A DNA stretch of 64,000 nucleotides from Proluteimonas luteida (GCF_021191695.1 NZ_JAIWPT010000003.1:1-64000); one strand, 5' to 3'. Numbered from the stretch's first letter, positions 18,037 through 27,870 are shown. The notes: generated from the sequence alone by a model not told the origin. A program made the numbers and translations.

Positions 18037-19419
18037 ATGCGCATACTGCTGATCGCCTACGAGTTTCCGCCGAGTCCCTCGCCGCAGTCGCTGCGCTGGC
18101 TATATCTGACTCGCGAACTCGCCCGCCTCGGTTATCAGGTCCATGTCCTAACCGTCGACCTGCCGATGCAGACGTCCGGCCTGTCGGCCCTGCCGACCAA
18201 AGCGACGGTGCATCGCACTCCCGGTGGCCCGATTTCGGCCTTGGTCGGGATGCTTGCTCGGCGGCAGGCGGCCAAGCAGGCAGGTCCCGAATCCATGATG
18301 TTGGCGGAGAACGTGTTATTGGCCGGCCCGGTAGCCGCCGAACCGATGATGGCGGCGCTCGCCTTGCCAGCGGTCCGCTTGAACTGGAAGGGACGCATTG
18401 CGGGGACTGTGATCGTCGCGCTATCCCGGATGTTCGCATTGTGGCCCTTGTTCCCGGACGCGCGCGGCGCTTGGTTCCGTTCGGCGTGCCGGGCCTTGTC
18501 GAGTCTGGTCGAGGAAATCCGCCCGGACTTGGTCGTCACCTCACACGAGCCGGCGACTACGCTGGAATTGGGCCTGCTGCTGAAGCGGCGATTCGGCCTT
18601 CCGTGGATCGCCGACCTGGGCGATCCGGTGCTGGCCGACTACACGCCGCGGCGCTGGCGCAGCCGTTCTCGCAAACTCGAACGGCAGGTGCTGGCGAACG
18701 CCGATGGGGTCACGGTCACCAGCATTGGTACGCGCGAACTCCTGCTGCAGCGGCATGCTCCTTTCGTGCGAGGTGTTATCGAGGTCCTGCCTCAAGGCTT
18801 CGACGACAGCGACGCAGTGGCATCGGAGCCGCCGCCGGCTGACTTCTTCGATGTCGAGCGCTTGGAGCTTCTCTATACCGGTTCGTTCTACCGCTTCCGC
18901 CGCCCGGAATCACTAATCGAGGCGGTCGCCAAGGTGCCGCAGGTACGGCTAAACGTCGCCACAATCGTGATTCCCGCTTGGCTGGAGTCGATGCTGGAGT
19001 CGATCCCTGGACAGGTTCGCCTGCTCGGCTTCCTGCCGCACACCGCGGCGCTCGCGCTGCAGCGACGTGCCGATGTGCTTGTCAACATCGCCAACGACAA
19101 TTCGTATCAAGTGCCTGGCAAGGTTTACGAGTATCTGGGGTCGGGACGACCGATCCTGCACATCGGCAACGGTAATGCGGGCGATGTCGCCGCAGAACTG
19201 GTGCTGGAGCGGCGTCGCGGTTGGGTCTGTGGAAACGATGCAGAGGCGATCGCCGGGCTGCTGCGCCGCCTGTGCGAAAGCAAGCGTGGCGATGGTGGAT
19301 TTCCCGAAGTGGAGTTCGGACGCGGTACGGTCGCCGAGTTCGGATGGAGTCGCTTGGCGCAGCGTTTCGCCGACATTGCGACCGGAATTGCGCCGCTCAA
19401 CACGGCAGGCCGAGCCTGA
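18037..19419 (+). CDS. GT-B glycosyltransferase (GT4-like)
   Basis: A 460-aa cytoplasmic GT-B fold enzyme. The start MRILLIAYEFPPSPSPQSLR is the typical N-terminal Rossmann strand with the glycine-loop equivalent. The central ADLGDPVLADYTPRRW and the C-terminal half LLYTGSFYRFRRPE, IANDNSYQVPGKVYEYLGSGRPIL fit the GT4 nucleotide-sugar binding region (the family's E-x7-E region is YEYLGSG). Donor and acceptor are unknown, but it lies inside the O-antigen cluster, 7 bp after wzt. It overlaps the next gene (TGATG). Confidence 0.85.
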   Translation: MRILLIAYEFPPSPSPQSLRWLYLTRELARLGYQVHVLTVDLPMQTSGLSALPTKATVHRTPGGPISALVGMLARRQAAKQAGPESMMLAENVLLAGPVAAEPMMAALALPAVRLNWKGRIAGTVIVALSRMFALWPLFPDARGAWFRSACRALSSLVEEIRPDLVVTSHEPATTLELGLLLKRRFGLPWIADLGDPVLADYTPRRWRSRSRKLERQVLANADGVTVTSIGTRELLLQRHAPFVRGVIEVLPQGFDDSDAVASEPPPADFFDVERLELLYTGSFYRFRRPESLIEAVAKVPQVRLNVATIVIPAWLESMLESIPGQVRLLGFLPHTAALALQRRADVLVNIANDNSYQVPGKVYEYLGSGRPILHIGNGNAGDVAAELVLERRRGWVCGNDAEAIAGLLRRLCESKRGDGGFPEVEFGRGTVAEFGWSRLAQRFADIATGIAPLNTAGRA

Positions 19420-21575
19420 TGGAAGCCGATCAGATGGAAAAACCGGAGGAGGGACAGGCGCGGCCATTGGATGCTTACCGCGAGCTGCAGTGCTTGCAGG
19501 GCGAAGTGTTGCGGCTTCGGCAGCAGAACGCCGAGCAGCAACGCCTGCGCGAAGAATTGCTGCACAGCCGCTCGTGGCGATTGACCGCGCCAATACGTTG
19601 GCTGATAACGAAGTTACGGCGTCAGGCGTCGCCAGACTGGCAGCAAGCAGTGGAGCCGGTGGTGGTCAGTACGCCAGGAACTGGTCGCGGCAGGCTTCCG
19701 GATTCGTTGCTGCTGCCACAATTGGGCTCGATCGATGGCGCCAACGCCACTTGCCGTTTGCTGGATCTGTCGCCGGGGCTCGAGGGGCTGCTGCCGGCGC
19801 CGGCGCGGCTGGCGCTTGATGATGTTGGATCGAGACCAGCGGCGGGCGGCTACCTAGGCTGGCGCGGTGACGCGCCGGCGATCGGTTTCCTTGGCGGCGA
19901 CGAACTGCGCGTTGAACTGTCCTTCGATGCTCGGGTAGTGGAGATCAACGAACAGGACTGGGATTCCGTCCTGATGCCTGGGGCGCTGCGTTTCATCGTG
20001 GTCGAGACCGTCTGGCACGTCGGCGAGCGCGGCTGGCGCTATGCGCTCGTGCGCGACGGGGGACGCAGCGAGCGGTTCCTGCGACTGCTTGAACATTGCC
20101 GCCGGATCTCCTTGCCGCTGGTGCTGTGGTTCCGCGAGTCGCCTGGCAACTATGAGCAATTCGCCTGGCTGGCGGCGTACGCGGATCTGGTCTGCGTCGC
20201 CGACAGCGAGGTTGCCCGGCGCTTGCGCCGAGACTACCCCGATACGCGCGTGGATTACCTGCCTCCGGCGATACAGCCGGCGCTGCACAATCCGTTGCGC
20301 AGCTACCAGCTGAGGGACGCGGCCGACGCGTTGGGGAACAGCATCCTGTTCGATGGCTGGTGGGATCTGCAAGGCCACCTAGCCGAACTGCAGCAGTTGC
20401 GCGAACTGCAGCCGCATGGCTTGCTGATTGCCGAAAGTGAATGGGATTTCGGCCGGGTGCGGCTTGCCGACAATCCCGAATTCGAGCCATACGCGATCGG
20501 TTGCCTAGACCAGCAGGAGAAGCTGGTGATGAGCCGTCTGCAGGGTGCCGAGGTGTTCGCTGCCGATCCATTGGCCGGAGCTTGGCGCAGCGCGCTGCGG
20601 ATGGTGCGTTCGGCCGCAGCAGGCAGCCTTGTCGTCCGGCTGGACGGGGCAGAGCCGCCGCTGCCGGAACTCCGCCTGCCAGGTGTCGGTGAAACCGGCG
20701 CAGTCGCGGCACTGCTGGCGGCGCTGGCCGACCCGCTTGCGCGCGCGCGCCGACGGCAATTGGTCTGGCGCGGACTGATGTCCGCCCATACCATTGCCCA
20801 CCGATTGCAGTTCATTGCCGATGCGCTGGCGGTCGATGCGAAGTTCCTGCCGCCTGAACCACGCATTGCCTGCCTGCTGGTGAGCATGCGCCCCGAACTG
20901 CTGTCGGGGTGCATCGAACGCTTCCGCAACGATCGCTATCCACACAAGGAACTCATCGTCGTGGTCCACGACGATGTCGCCGAACTCGAGGGACTTCGCG
21001 CGCAGGTTCGTGAGGGCGAGGCGATCCGTTTTTTCCGGCTGGGGCGCAGCTGCAGCCTCGGTGCCTGCCTGAATTTCGCTATCTCCCAGACCGATGCACC
21101 GTACTGGACCAAGATGGACGACGATGACCTGTACGGACCGGACTATCTGAGCGACGTAATGCTTTATCAGCGGCTCGGTAACTTTTCGGTGTTCGGCAAG
21201 CCGCCGGTGTTCAACTATCTGGAGAGTGGTGACGAACTGATCCATGATCCGGAGTGGGCGCGGCATGCCAACCTGGTGCATGGCGCGGCGCATGCGTACG
21301 CCGCGCTGGTTGCGGGTGGAACCTTGGGCGGGAAACGCGAGGTGCTCGAGAAGATTCCCTTCTCCGAGCACCGCAGGGGCGGCTCGGACTCCGGTTTCGT
21401 TCGGCGTTGCTACCGGGCGGGGCTGGACGTGCTGGCGATGGATGGGTTCAACTTCGTCCGTTGTCGGAGTAGCGATCCGGGATCTCATACGTGGCGCGTT
21501 TCCGATGACGAGATCAGGCTGCGTTCCATGGTCGTCGGCAAGGGTGCCGATGTTCCCGGCATTTCCTTCGTATAG
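19419..21575 (+). CDS. Large glycosyltransferase: coiled coil, GT-B-like part and GT2 domain
   Basis: A 718-aa protein. Residues 1-50 form a short coiled coil (YRELQCLQGEVLRLRQQNAE) followed by SRSWRLTAPIRWLITKLRR, a basic amphipathic motif common in O-antigen glycosyltransferases that probably rests on the membrane. Residues about 100-430 contain a DUF3880/CgeB-like half (YADLVCVADSEVARRLRRDY). Residues about 480-718 are a GT2 domain: ACLLVSMRPELLSGCIERF, GACLNFAISQ and the metal-binding KMDDDDLYGPDYLSD. A two-enzyme fusion adding consecutive sugars is a reasonable inference; substrates are unknown. ATG 19419 overlaps the previous stop. Confidence 0.8.
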   Translation: MEADQMEKPEEGQARPLDAYRELQCLQGEVLRLRQQNAEQQRLREELLHSRSWRLTAPIRWLITKLRRQASPDWQQAVEPVVVSTPGTGRGRLPDSLLLPQLGSIDGANATCRLLDLSPGLEGLLPAPARLALDDVGSRPAAGGYLGWRGDAPAIGFLGGDELRVELSFDARVVEINEQDWDSVLMPGALRFIVVETVWHVGERGWRYALVRDGGRSERFLRLLEHCRRISLPLVLWFRESPGNYEQFAWLAAYADLVCVADSEVARRLRRDYPDTRVDYLPPAIQPALHNPLRSYQLRDAADALGNSILFDGWWDLQGHLAELQQLRELQPHGLLIAESEWDFGRVRLADNPEFEPYAIGCLDQQEKLVMSRLQGAEVFAADPLAGAWRSALRMVRSAAAGSLVVRLDGAEPPLPELRLPGVGETGAVAALLAALADPLARARRRQLVWRGLMSAHTIAHRLQFIADALAVDAKFLPPEPRIACLLVSMRPELLSGCIERFRNDRYPHKELIVVVHDDVAELEGLRAQVREGEAIRFFRLGRSCSLGACLNFAISQTDAPYWTKMDDDDLYGPDYLSDVMLYQRLGNFSVFGKPPVFNYLESGDELIHDPEWARHANLVHGAAHAYAALVAGGTLGGKREVLEKIPFSEHRRGGSDSGFVRRCYRAGLDVLAMDGFNFVRCRSSDPGSHTWRVSDDEIRLRSMVVGKGADVPGISFV

Positions 21576-21684
21576 GTGAGGCTGAGGCAATGACCGGGCA
21601 GGGGATCGCTTTGACGTGTGGATGGATCGCCCACGAGACGGGCGCGGTCGCGGCAGCGTTGAATGGAAATCATGAGGAATGGTC

Positions 21685-24600
21685 ATGAACGAGGTGGCGA
21701 AGGTGGCAGAGCGGTCGGTCGCGGCGAAGAACAAGTCCGGAAAGCACGTTTCCAGTCAATTTATCCGCGACATCGCGCCGTTCTTCCAGGCGCGCTCGAT
21801 CACCTACGTCGATGTGGGCGCCTATGTCGGCGACGTGTACGAGGCGCTGGCCAAGTCGGAGATCAAGCTGCTGGACGCGTACCTGATCGAGCCTAATCCG
21901 AATTCCTTCAGGACATTGGAGGCGACGGTGGCCGGGGTCGCAAGCATGCACAAGGCCGCTTGCCACAACCTCGCGATCAGTTCCCACGCAGGGAAGGTCG
22001 TCATGCAGGACAGCGAGGACATGACCCGGGTCGTTTCCACCGAGGACAATGCCGAGGGCGATGGTGGTGGACGTACTTTCGTGGTCAGCACCATGACCTT
22101 GGACGAATTTGCACAGAAGCAGGGGATCCAGCGCATTTCGTTGTTGAAGATCGATGTCGAGGGGCATGAGCTGGACGTTATCAAAGGCGCCGGGTCACTG
22201 TTCGCATCGGAGCGGGTCGACGTGCTCTATGTCGAGGCCGGGATGAATCCCGAGTCCACACAGCAGACCTACTTCCGGTTGATTGAGGATGCGTTGCATG
22301 AATATGGATACCGCGCGTTCAAGATCTACGAGCAGACTCATGAGTGGGCCGAGGACAACCCAGTGCTGCGGCGGGTGAACGTCGCCTTCATGAGTTCCGC
22401 CTTCGCTGCGGCGAATCCATACAAGCTGTCGCGTGAAATCCACCAGCTGCGCAAGGAGAATGAGCTGTTGGCGGAGAGCAAGACGCAACTTGAGCAGCGC
22501 AAGGCGGCGCTGGAGACGGATCTGAGATCGCAGGCCTCCCGAGCAGACGAGTACAAGAAACAGGCGGCCAAGTTGCTGGAGTCGTCGGAGAACGAGCGGA
22601 AACGATTTCTGGAGATCGCCGACGATTTGGGTCAGGTGAAGGACAAGGTCAGCTGGGTCAGGAAACGGGTTGCGAGGATTGGAGAAACCCAGACCAAGGA
22701 TCAGGAAGAAATCGTCGCGATAAAGGAAGGGATGGGCCGCGTCGAGGAAACATTCGCCCGGATGCAGGGCGAATTTGTTTCGGTGAAATCCGGGGTGGCG
22801 GATGTTGCCGGCGCTCTTCGCGAGTGGATTGCCGACGCAGAGCGCAGCGCCATCAGGCGAGGGGAGGAGTTGCGTGCCGGTTTAGCCCGGGAACTCGAAG
22901 AACAGAAGCTGCAAAGTGCAAGGGAGCGGGCACGCAAGGAACTGGCACGAAGGGATTTGGATCGCGTGTCCAGTTATGCGCAACAACTGGAGGCCGGGCT
23001 CCGTGATGTGTTGGACAGCCGGACCTGGAAGGTGATGGAGCCTTACCGTTTCTTCGTGCGCATGATGAAGAAGGCATTCACCGGACGGGTCGAGTTGCCT
23101 ATCGCGCCCCCGGCACGCCCCATCATCGAGACATCACCGGAGGGGGCGATTGGCGCGAATGGTAAGGCTAGCCAAGGGGCCGGCTTCAAGACAGAGGGTA
23201 AGTATGGCCGGCGGCAGAAGCCGGTGGCGTTTCCGGAGCTGGGGTCGGCACAACTGATTCAGTCAGCGGGTGGAAGAACGACCGCCGATTACGCGAAAGC
23301 GTTGGTTGCGAGCAAGACAAAGAAAAAGCCGGGATCGAATCGCGTGCCCAAGGAATGCGCGCGGATCGATGCGGAGCTGAAGGTCAGCGATTACCAGCAG
23401 CTGTTCCGATTGATGCGTCAGTACGAGACGGAACTGGCGACCGAGTCTGGGTACCTGTTGTATTCGTTCCTGTTGGTCCTCATGACCAGCAAGATCTCGG
23501 CGTATGGGGTCGGCGTGAAGGCGTTGGACACAGTGTTCGCGATGTATGCCGGGAAACGGGATCAATTGTTGGCCGCCTACGGCAGCGCCGCATATGAGCG
23601 TTTTGTCGCCAACGCCGCCATCGACCTCACCCGTGTCGGACGTTATGCAGATGCCCGCGAACTACTGGACGCCGAGATCGGCCATGGCATCACGGGGTTG
23701 TTGCCCGTGCGTGCGGAGATTGCCTGGATTCATGATCCGGAACTCGCGCTGCGCGATCTGGAAAGGTACCTAAGGACTGGTGCGAAGGGAGCGAGCGCGC
23801 TGTTGTACAAGCATCTGGCGCTGAACGTGCTTGGCACTGGTGCGTCGGCGCTTTCGATCGCCAACGATGGCCATCGCGAACTCATCCTGGTCGACGCGCT
23901 CAGGTCGAAGCTGGACGGTGATTTTGCGGCATTCCGCGACGGTTTCAACCGGTTCTTCGAGGCGCAGGGGCTGTCGGGCCCGGTTCCCGTGTCGGAAACG
24001 GAGTTTGCGTTCGGCCGTTTATCCGCCGAAGGTGCGCGCGTGATCACCGACGGGCCGCTGGTCTCGGTGATCATGACGACCTACAACTCTTCGGCGACTC
24101 TGGATTACGCCGTCAGATCGGTGCTGGACCAGACTTACGCAAACATCGAGCTGTTGATCGTCGATGATTGCAGCAGTGATGGCACTCGCGAGATGTTGCA
24201 GGAGATCGCGGAGCGCAATCCGCGTGTGCGCGTGCTGCTGAACGAGACGAACCTGGGCACCTACGGTGCCAAGAACAGGGCCATGGAGGTGGCAAAGGGC
24301 GAGTTCATGACCTGCCACGATTCCGACGACTGGGCGCATCCGCAGCGCATCGAATCGCACGTGAGGGAAATGCAGGTCGCGTCCGGCCTGATGGCGACCC
24401 GGTCGTACTGGCTGCGCATGGACGAGGTCGGCGAGGTCCAGTTCCGCAGGTGGGGAAAGAAGTTCATCCACCCGAATCCCGCTTCCGTATTCTTCCGGCG
24501 CGAAGTCGTGGAACGGATCGGCTACTTCGACAGCGTCAGGTTCGGCGCGGACTCGGAGTACATTGCACGCATCAAGCGGGTATTCGGGCGCGAGGCGGTC

Positions 24601-25659
24601 CGCGACATGAAGCAGGTGCTCGCGCTCGGCCTGCACCATGACCAGTCGCTGACCCGCGCCGGCGCCGGCGCGATGGGCGATGAGCAGTATTCGCCCACGC
24701 GCTCGGCGTATCACTACAGCAAGATCGAGTGGCATTCGCTGACAGGCGACGATGACCTGTACATCGAAGCCCGTCCAGGGAGGCGCCGGTTCTGGGCGCC
24801 CGACGGCGCGCTCGACGACAACCTCCCCGGCAACTCGGGCGAAGTTTCGCTGGGGCAGCAGTATCCGGGACTAGTTGACAATAAAGATGCCTCTTTGTTC
24901 GTGTTCGGGATCTCGCTCGCCGGCAAACAGTCGGATGAAGGCTGGGCGAGGACGCAGTTCATCCTTGCGCGGACCCTGCGTTCGCTGCTCAACCAGTCCG
25001 ATCCGCGTTTCCGGGTCGTCATCTGCGGCCACGAGCGTCCGGATCTGCCGGCATTGGACGATCCGCGGGTGATCTTCATGACTGCGGACATCCCGAAGCC
25101 GAAGGGCTCTTCGCAATATCGGGACGACAAGATGTGGAAGCGCCGCCTGATCGGCGCGGCGTTGCGCAACCTGGGGGGCGGGTATTTCTTCCCGCTGGAT
25201 GCGGACGACTTGGTGCATCGCGATCTTGTCCACCACGTGCTTGCCGACGACAACCGGCGCGGATACAACATCGACCGGGGGTATGTAGAGGACTTTGCGG
25301 GCGGGCGCATCGCGCCGGTACCGGGCGTCTGGTCGGTGTCATTCGACCGTGTGTGCGGAAGCTCGGCGGTCATCTATTTCGAGCCGGAGGACTTGCCGAG
25401 GAATGGGAAGATGGAGGGAGCACTCTATTTCAACCATTTCCAGAGCCACGCCTACTGGCCGATCGTGGCTGAGGAATGGGGGCGCCCGCTGGACTCGGTT
25501 CCGTTCCCCGCGGCGGTCTATGTGGTGAACCACGAGCAGAACCTCTCGTTCGGCCTGCAGCGGGCGGGCCGGAGGAGCGAGAACGTTGTCAGGGCCATCG
25601 AGCGGACGGCGCTGGCCGACCGGGACGCGATTCTAAGCGAGCAGTTCTCGCAGTCTTGA
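21685..25659 (+). CDS. Giant O-antigen enzyme: FkbM methyltransferase, coiled coil, helical linker, two glycosyltransferase domains
   Basis: A 1324-aa protein. Residues 30-215 are a FkbM methyltransferase (YVDVGAYVGDVYEAL near 42, LLKIDVEGHELDVIKGA near 155). Residues 245-440 are a long coiled coil. Near 448 SRTWKVMEPYRFFVRMMKK is a membrane-type motif shared with the upstream glycosyltransferase. Residues 550-770 are TPR-like helices. From about 790 a GT2 domain runs (SVIMTTYNSSATLDYAV, LIVDDCSSDGT, CHDSDDWAHPQR). From about 1075 a second GT-A-like domain contains FPLDADDLVHRDL near 1171. It may both extend and methylate the chain. ATG 21685 was preferred to 21679 because the GAGG at 21674-21677 then has proper spacing. 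Confidence 0.85.
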   Translation: MNEVAKVAERSVAAKNKSGKHVSSQFIRDIAPFFQARSITYVDVGAYVGDVYEALAKSEIKLLDAYLIEPNPNSFRTLEATVAGVASMHKAACHNLAISSHAGKVVMQDSEDMTRVVSTEDNAEGDGGGRTFVVSTMTLDEFAQKQGIQRISLLKIDVEGHELDVIKGAGSLFASERVDVLYVEAGMNPESTQQTYFRLIEDALHEYGYRAFKIYEQTHEWAEDNPVLRRVNVAFMSSAFAAANPYKLSREIHQLRKENELLAESKTQLEQRKAALETDLRSQASRADEYKKQAAKLLESSENERKRFLEIADDLGQVKDKVSWVRKRVARIGETQTKDQEEIVAIKEGMGRVEETFARMQGEFVSVKSGVADVAGALREWIADAERSAIRRGEELRAGLARELEEQKLQSARERARKELARRDLDRVSSYAQQLEAGLRDVLDSRTWKVMEPYRFFVRMMKKAFTGRVELPIAPPARPIIETSPEGAIGANGKASQGAGFKTEGKYGRRQKPVAFPELGSAQLIQSAGGRTTADYAKALVASKTKKKPGSNRVPKECARIDAELKVSDYQQLFRLMRQYETELATESGYLLYSFLLVLMTSKISAYGVGVKALDTVFAMYAGKRDQLLAAYGSAAYERFVANAAIDLTRVGRYADARELLDAEIGHGITGLLPVRAEIAWIHDPELALRDLERYLRTGAKGASALLYKHLALNVLGTGASALSIANDGHRELILVDALRSKLDGDFAAFRDGFNRFFEAQGLSGPVPVSETEFAFGRLSAEGARVITDGPLVSVIMTTYNSSATLDYAVRSVLDQTYANIELLIVDDCSSDGTREMLQEIAERNPRVRVLLNETNLGTYGAKNRAMEVAKGEFMTCHDSDDWAHPQRIESHVREMQVASGLMATRSYWLRMDEVGEVQFRRWGKKFIHPNPASVFFRREVVERIGYFDSVRFGADSEYIARIKRVFGREAVRDMKQVLALGLHHDQSLTRAGAGAMGDEQYSPTRSAYHYSKIEWHSLTGDDDLYIEARPGRRRFWAPDGALDDNLPGNSGEVSLGQQYPGLVDNKDASLFVFGISLAGKQSDEGWARTQFILARTLRSLLNQSDPRFRVVICGHERPDLPALDDPRVIFMTADIPKPKGSSQYRDDKMWKRRLIGAALRNLGGGYFFPLDADDLVHRDLVHHVLADDNRRGYNIDRGYVEDFAGGRIAPVPGVWSVSFDRVCGSSAVIYFEPEDLPRNGKMEGALYFNHFQSHAYWPIVAEEWGRPLDSVPFPAAVYVVNHEQNLSFGLQRAGRRSENVVRAIERTALADRDAILSEQFSQS

Positions 25660-25921
25660 CGGGTGTCCTGTCTGCTTCCCCTTTCGACTTTTTCATTGTT
25701 CAGTTGTCGCCAATCGGCTTGGGGCTCGGGTTATGATTGAGTTGCTATGTCATGCCCCTCTCCGGCCTTGCACCCTGCAGCGACGTCCGGAAAGGTGGGG
25801 ATGGTGCCGGGCTACGAGGCTACGTTTGGTGTTCGTGCAACGCGCCCGCTGGCGGTCGTTTGGCTTGATGCGGAGTTGTTTCCGCGGGACTTGTTGAAAC
25901 GTTGCGGAACTGGGAATTTAA

Positions 25922-26240
25922 ATGACTCGGATAAGCTTCGTCGCACTAGCCAAGGCCGAAAAGCAGGCATTGTCGATATTGGCATATCGGTTTTGCCGCC
26001 GTGGAGTCTCTGGAGTCTGTCGATTCGGTTCAAATCGTTTTCATTGATGATGGCGGTGTCAAAGGCTTTCGTGCGGTCATGCAGTAGTTTGCGGAATGGC
26101 GCACGGGAAGCATCCATGTACTTTGTTTGCGCCGCAATTTCGGTAGGACTGCGGCGCTCGAGACCCGGCTTCAAGTTCGCCACCGGCGGTGTGGTCTTTC
26201 TCACGGAGAAGTATGCTGCGGTTCTGCCTGGTGTGGTCTC
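25922..26240 (+). pseudogene. Decayed GT2 (DPM1/ArnC-like) glycosyltransferase remnant
   Basis: No intact frame exists, but pieces in three frames join into a recognisable GT2 N-terminal domain. The order is MTRISFVALAKAEK (from 25922), AGIVDIGISVL (about 25965), then ESLESVDSVQIVFIDDGG and, after an in-frame TAG, LCLRRNFGRTAALET (to about 26163), then GFKFATGGVVFLT in another frame. The 'VFIDDGS..GT', 'RNFG.TAAL..GF' and 'ATGD.V' blocks in this order are diagnostic of dolichol-phosphate-mannose-synthase-like enzymes. At least three frameshifts and a stop are needed. A further short fragment, HEFLADVFEGRSWQELTHP (26278-26334), may be another remnant. The rest of 25660-26441 has no gene. Confidence 0.75.
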
Positions 26241-26441
26241 CCGATCTGGATATTCAGGAGCGATCCGCTGAAGGGTGCATGAGTTCTTGGCCGACGTATT
26301 TGAAGGCCGTTCGTGGCAGGAACTGACGCATCCACAAGACCTGACGTGATGCGGGAGTCCGGGGGCAGGTGCCGGACAGTAGCAGTAGTAGCGGCTCCAG
26401 GGGCTGAAACCCTTTGTCATTGGATCGGATTGGTGTCGGTA

Positions 26442-27020
26442 ATGAAAAAGAGCTACTTCGAACGCCGGAAGCACATGATGTACTACCGATATGTCGACAT
26501 GATCGTGCGTGGTCTTGCGGCAGACGCGCGATCGCTGATCGACGTCGGCAGTGCAGACGCGGCTTATCTGGAACAGTGGAACTGGATCCCGGTTCGCCAC
26601 GCACTGGACAAGAGAAAGGCATATTCGTCGGCGAACGTGAAGGCGCTGAAGCAGGATTTCTTCAAGTTCCAACCGGAATCGAAATACGACTTCGCCACCT
26701 GCTTCCAGGTTCTTGAACATGTGGAGGATGCTGGTGCCTTCGCACGGAAGCTGTTGCAGATTTCCGACAAGGTACTGGTTTCTGTCCCTTACGTATGGCC
26801 GGAAGATGCGACTCCCTATCACGTTCAGGATCCAGTCGATATCGAGAAGGTGCGTGCCTGGTTCGGCCGAAAGGAGGACTACGGTCTCATCGTCGATGAA
26901 CCTCTGCATGGCGGTGCGGCCAGCCGCAGACTGATCGCGTATTTCGCCAGTGAAAAGCCATCGCTCGAAGAGGCGAAAAAGCGGATGCGGGCATCGCTCA
27001 AGAAAAGGGTTGGCGGATAA
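26442..27020 (+). CDS. Class I SAM-dependent methyltransferase
   Basis: A 192-aa protein with the Rossmann-type methyltransferase core: motif I SLIDVGSADAAYLEQW, motif II region DFFKFQPESKYDFATC, then FQVLEHVEDAGAFARKLLQ and VLVSVPYVWPED. The Q/E-H-V motif resembles Methyltransf_11/23 proteins found in O-antigen and glycan loci. The substrate is probably a sugar or glycan end, which is inference. ATG 26442 follows a region of decayed DNA; GTG 26433 is an alternative. It is the last plus-strand gene of the island. Confidence 0.8.
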   Translation: MKKSYFERRKHMMYYRYVDMIVRGLAADARSLIDVGSADAAYLEQWNWIPVRHALDKRKAYSSANVKALKQDFFKFQPESKYDFATCFQVLEHVEDAGAFARKLLQISDKVLVSVPYVWPEDATPYHVQDPVDIEKVRAWFGRKEDYGLIVDEPLHGGAASRRLIAYFASEKPSLEEAKKRMRASLKKRVGG

Positions 27021-27270
27021 TCTGTGCAGGATGTGGGAGCAAGTTGCGTCCCGATTCGGCGCGATAGTCGCTATTTGAACTTGCGAGAAAGACCTCAGAT
27101 TGGCTGTGATACTTCCGACGCTGACGGTTTAAAAACGTGGGAAAATCTTAGGGTCTGAGCCCTTGACCTACGGCCTGCGCGGTAGGACATATGTGGCGGA
27201 CTCGGACCGATCGCTGGACTGTCCGTGGCAGGTTGGGTGGTGCGTACAGGGTGTCTTTGACGCTCCTGTC

Positions 27271-27771
27271 TTACCGGGGGGCTTCCGCTTCAGCGTCATC
27301 AGCACTTATCGGGAAATCAAGCACAATTACACCATTTGCGGATGGGTGCTTGTCTTCGGCGCCCGGGCGCACTCTGACCATTACGGGGCGACCTTTCTCG
27401 GGCTTGAAGTTGATGCGGGTGTCGCCGTTGTCCAGCCGTCGGGGTTGGCCGGCCGCCCAGCCGGATTCTTCCAGAGCAGCCGTGATGGCATCAATCGCCT
27501 GCTGCTCGTCGATGTCGAGGTATTCGACGCGAATGCGGCGATAGAACGAGCCGGGGTTGTGTTCCCTGACGCGGTCCTGGACTAGGTGGTAAGGGAAGTT
27601 CAGTTCGGTGCCGCGCGGAAGCCTCCCCACCTTCCGGGTGTCGTCCGCTGCGGCGCTATTAGTCGGAGCTTCTGGCTGTGCGGCACCGGTATCGGTTGCT
27701 TGCTCGCGACTGCAGCCAGCGAGCGCGAGCACCAGCAGCATGAGCGCGGCGATCTGGATTCTGGATTTCAT
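27271..27771 (-). CDS. Uncharacterised lipoprotein
   Basis: A 166-aa protein with a clear lipoprotein signal (MKSRIQIAALMLLVLALAGC, lipobox LAGC). The mature region has a Thr/Ala/Pro-rich spacer and then an alpha/beta domain (FYRRIRVEYLDIDEQQAIDAI, ESGWAAGQPRRLDNGD) of about 100 residues that I do not recognise. GCGTAT/ATACGC, a 6-bp inverted repeat at 27814-27830, lies upstream in a possible promoter region. The 250 bp between this gene and the methyltransferase show no other gene. Confidence 0.65.
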   Translation of the reverse strand: MKSRIQIAALMLLVLALAGCSREQATDTGAAQPEAPTNSAAADDTRKVGRLPRGTELNFPYHLVQDRVREHNPGSFYRRIRVEYLDIDEQQAIDAITAALEESGWAAGQPRRLDNGDTRINFKPEKGRPVMVRVRPGAEDKHPSANGVIVLDFPISADDAEAEAPR

Positions 27772-27870
27772 TTGGATCCGTTCGATGTCGGTAGAGAATG
27801 AAGATAGGAGTTTGATGCGTATTATGCATACGCGGCCAGCGCTGAATGGCGGAGAAATCCGGCCGAGTAA

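Noticed and set aside
25747..26271. A 174-codon gene after the giant enzyme
   Set aside because: It contains only fragments of a GT2 fold that continue in other frames; better described as part of a pseudogene.
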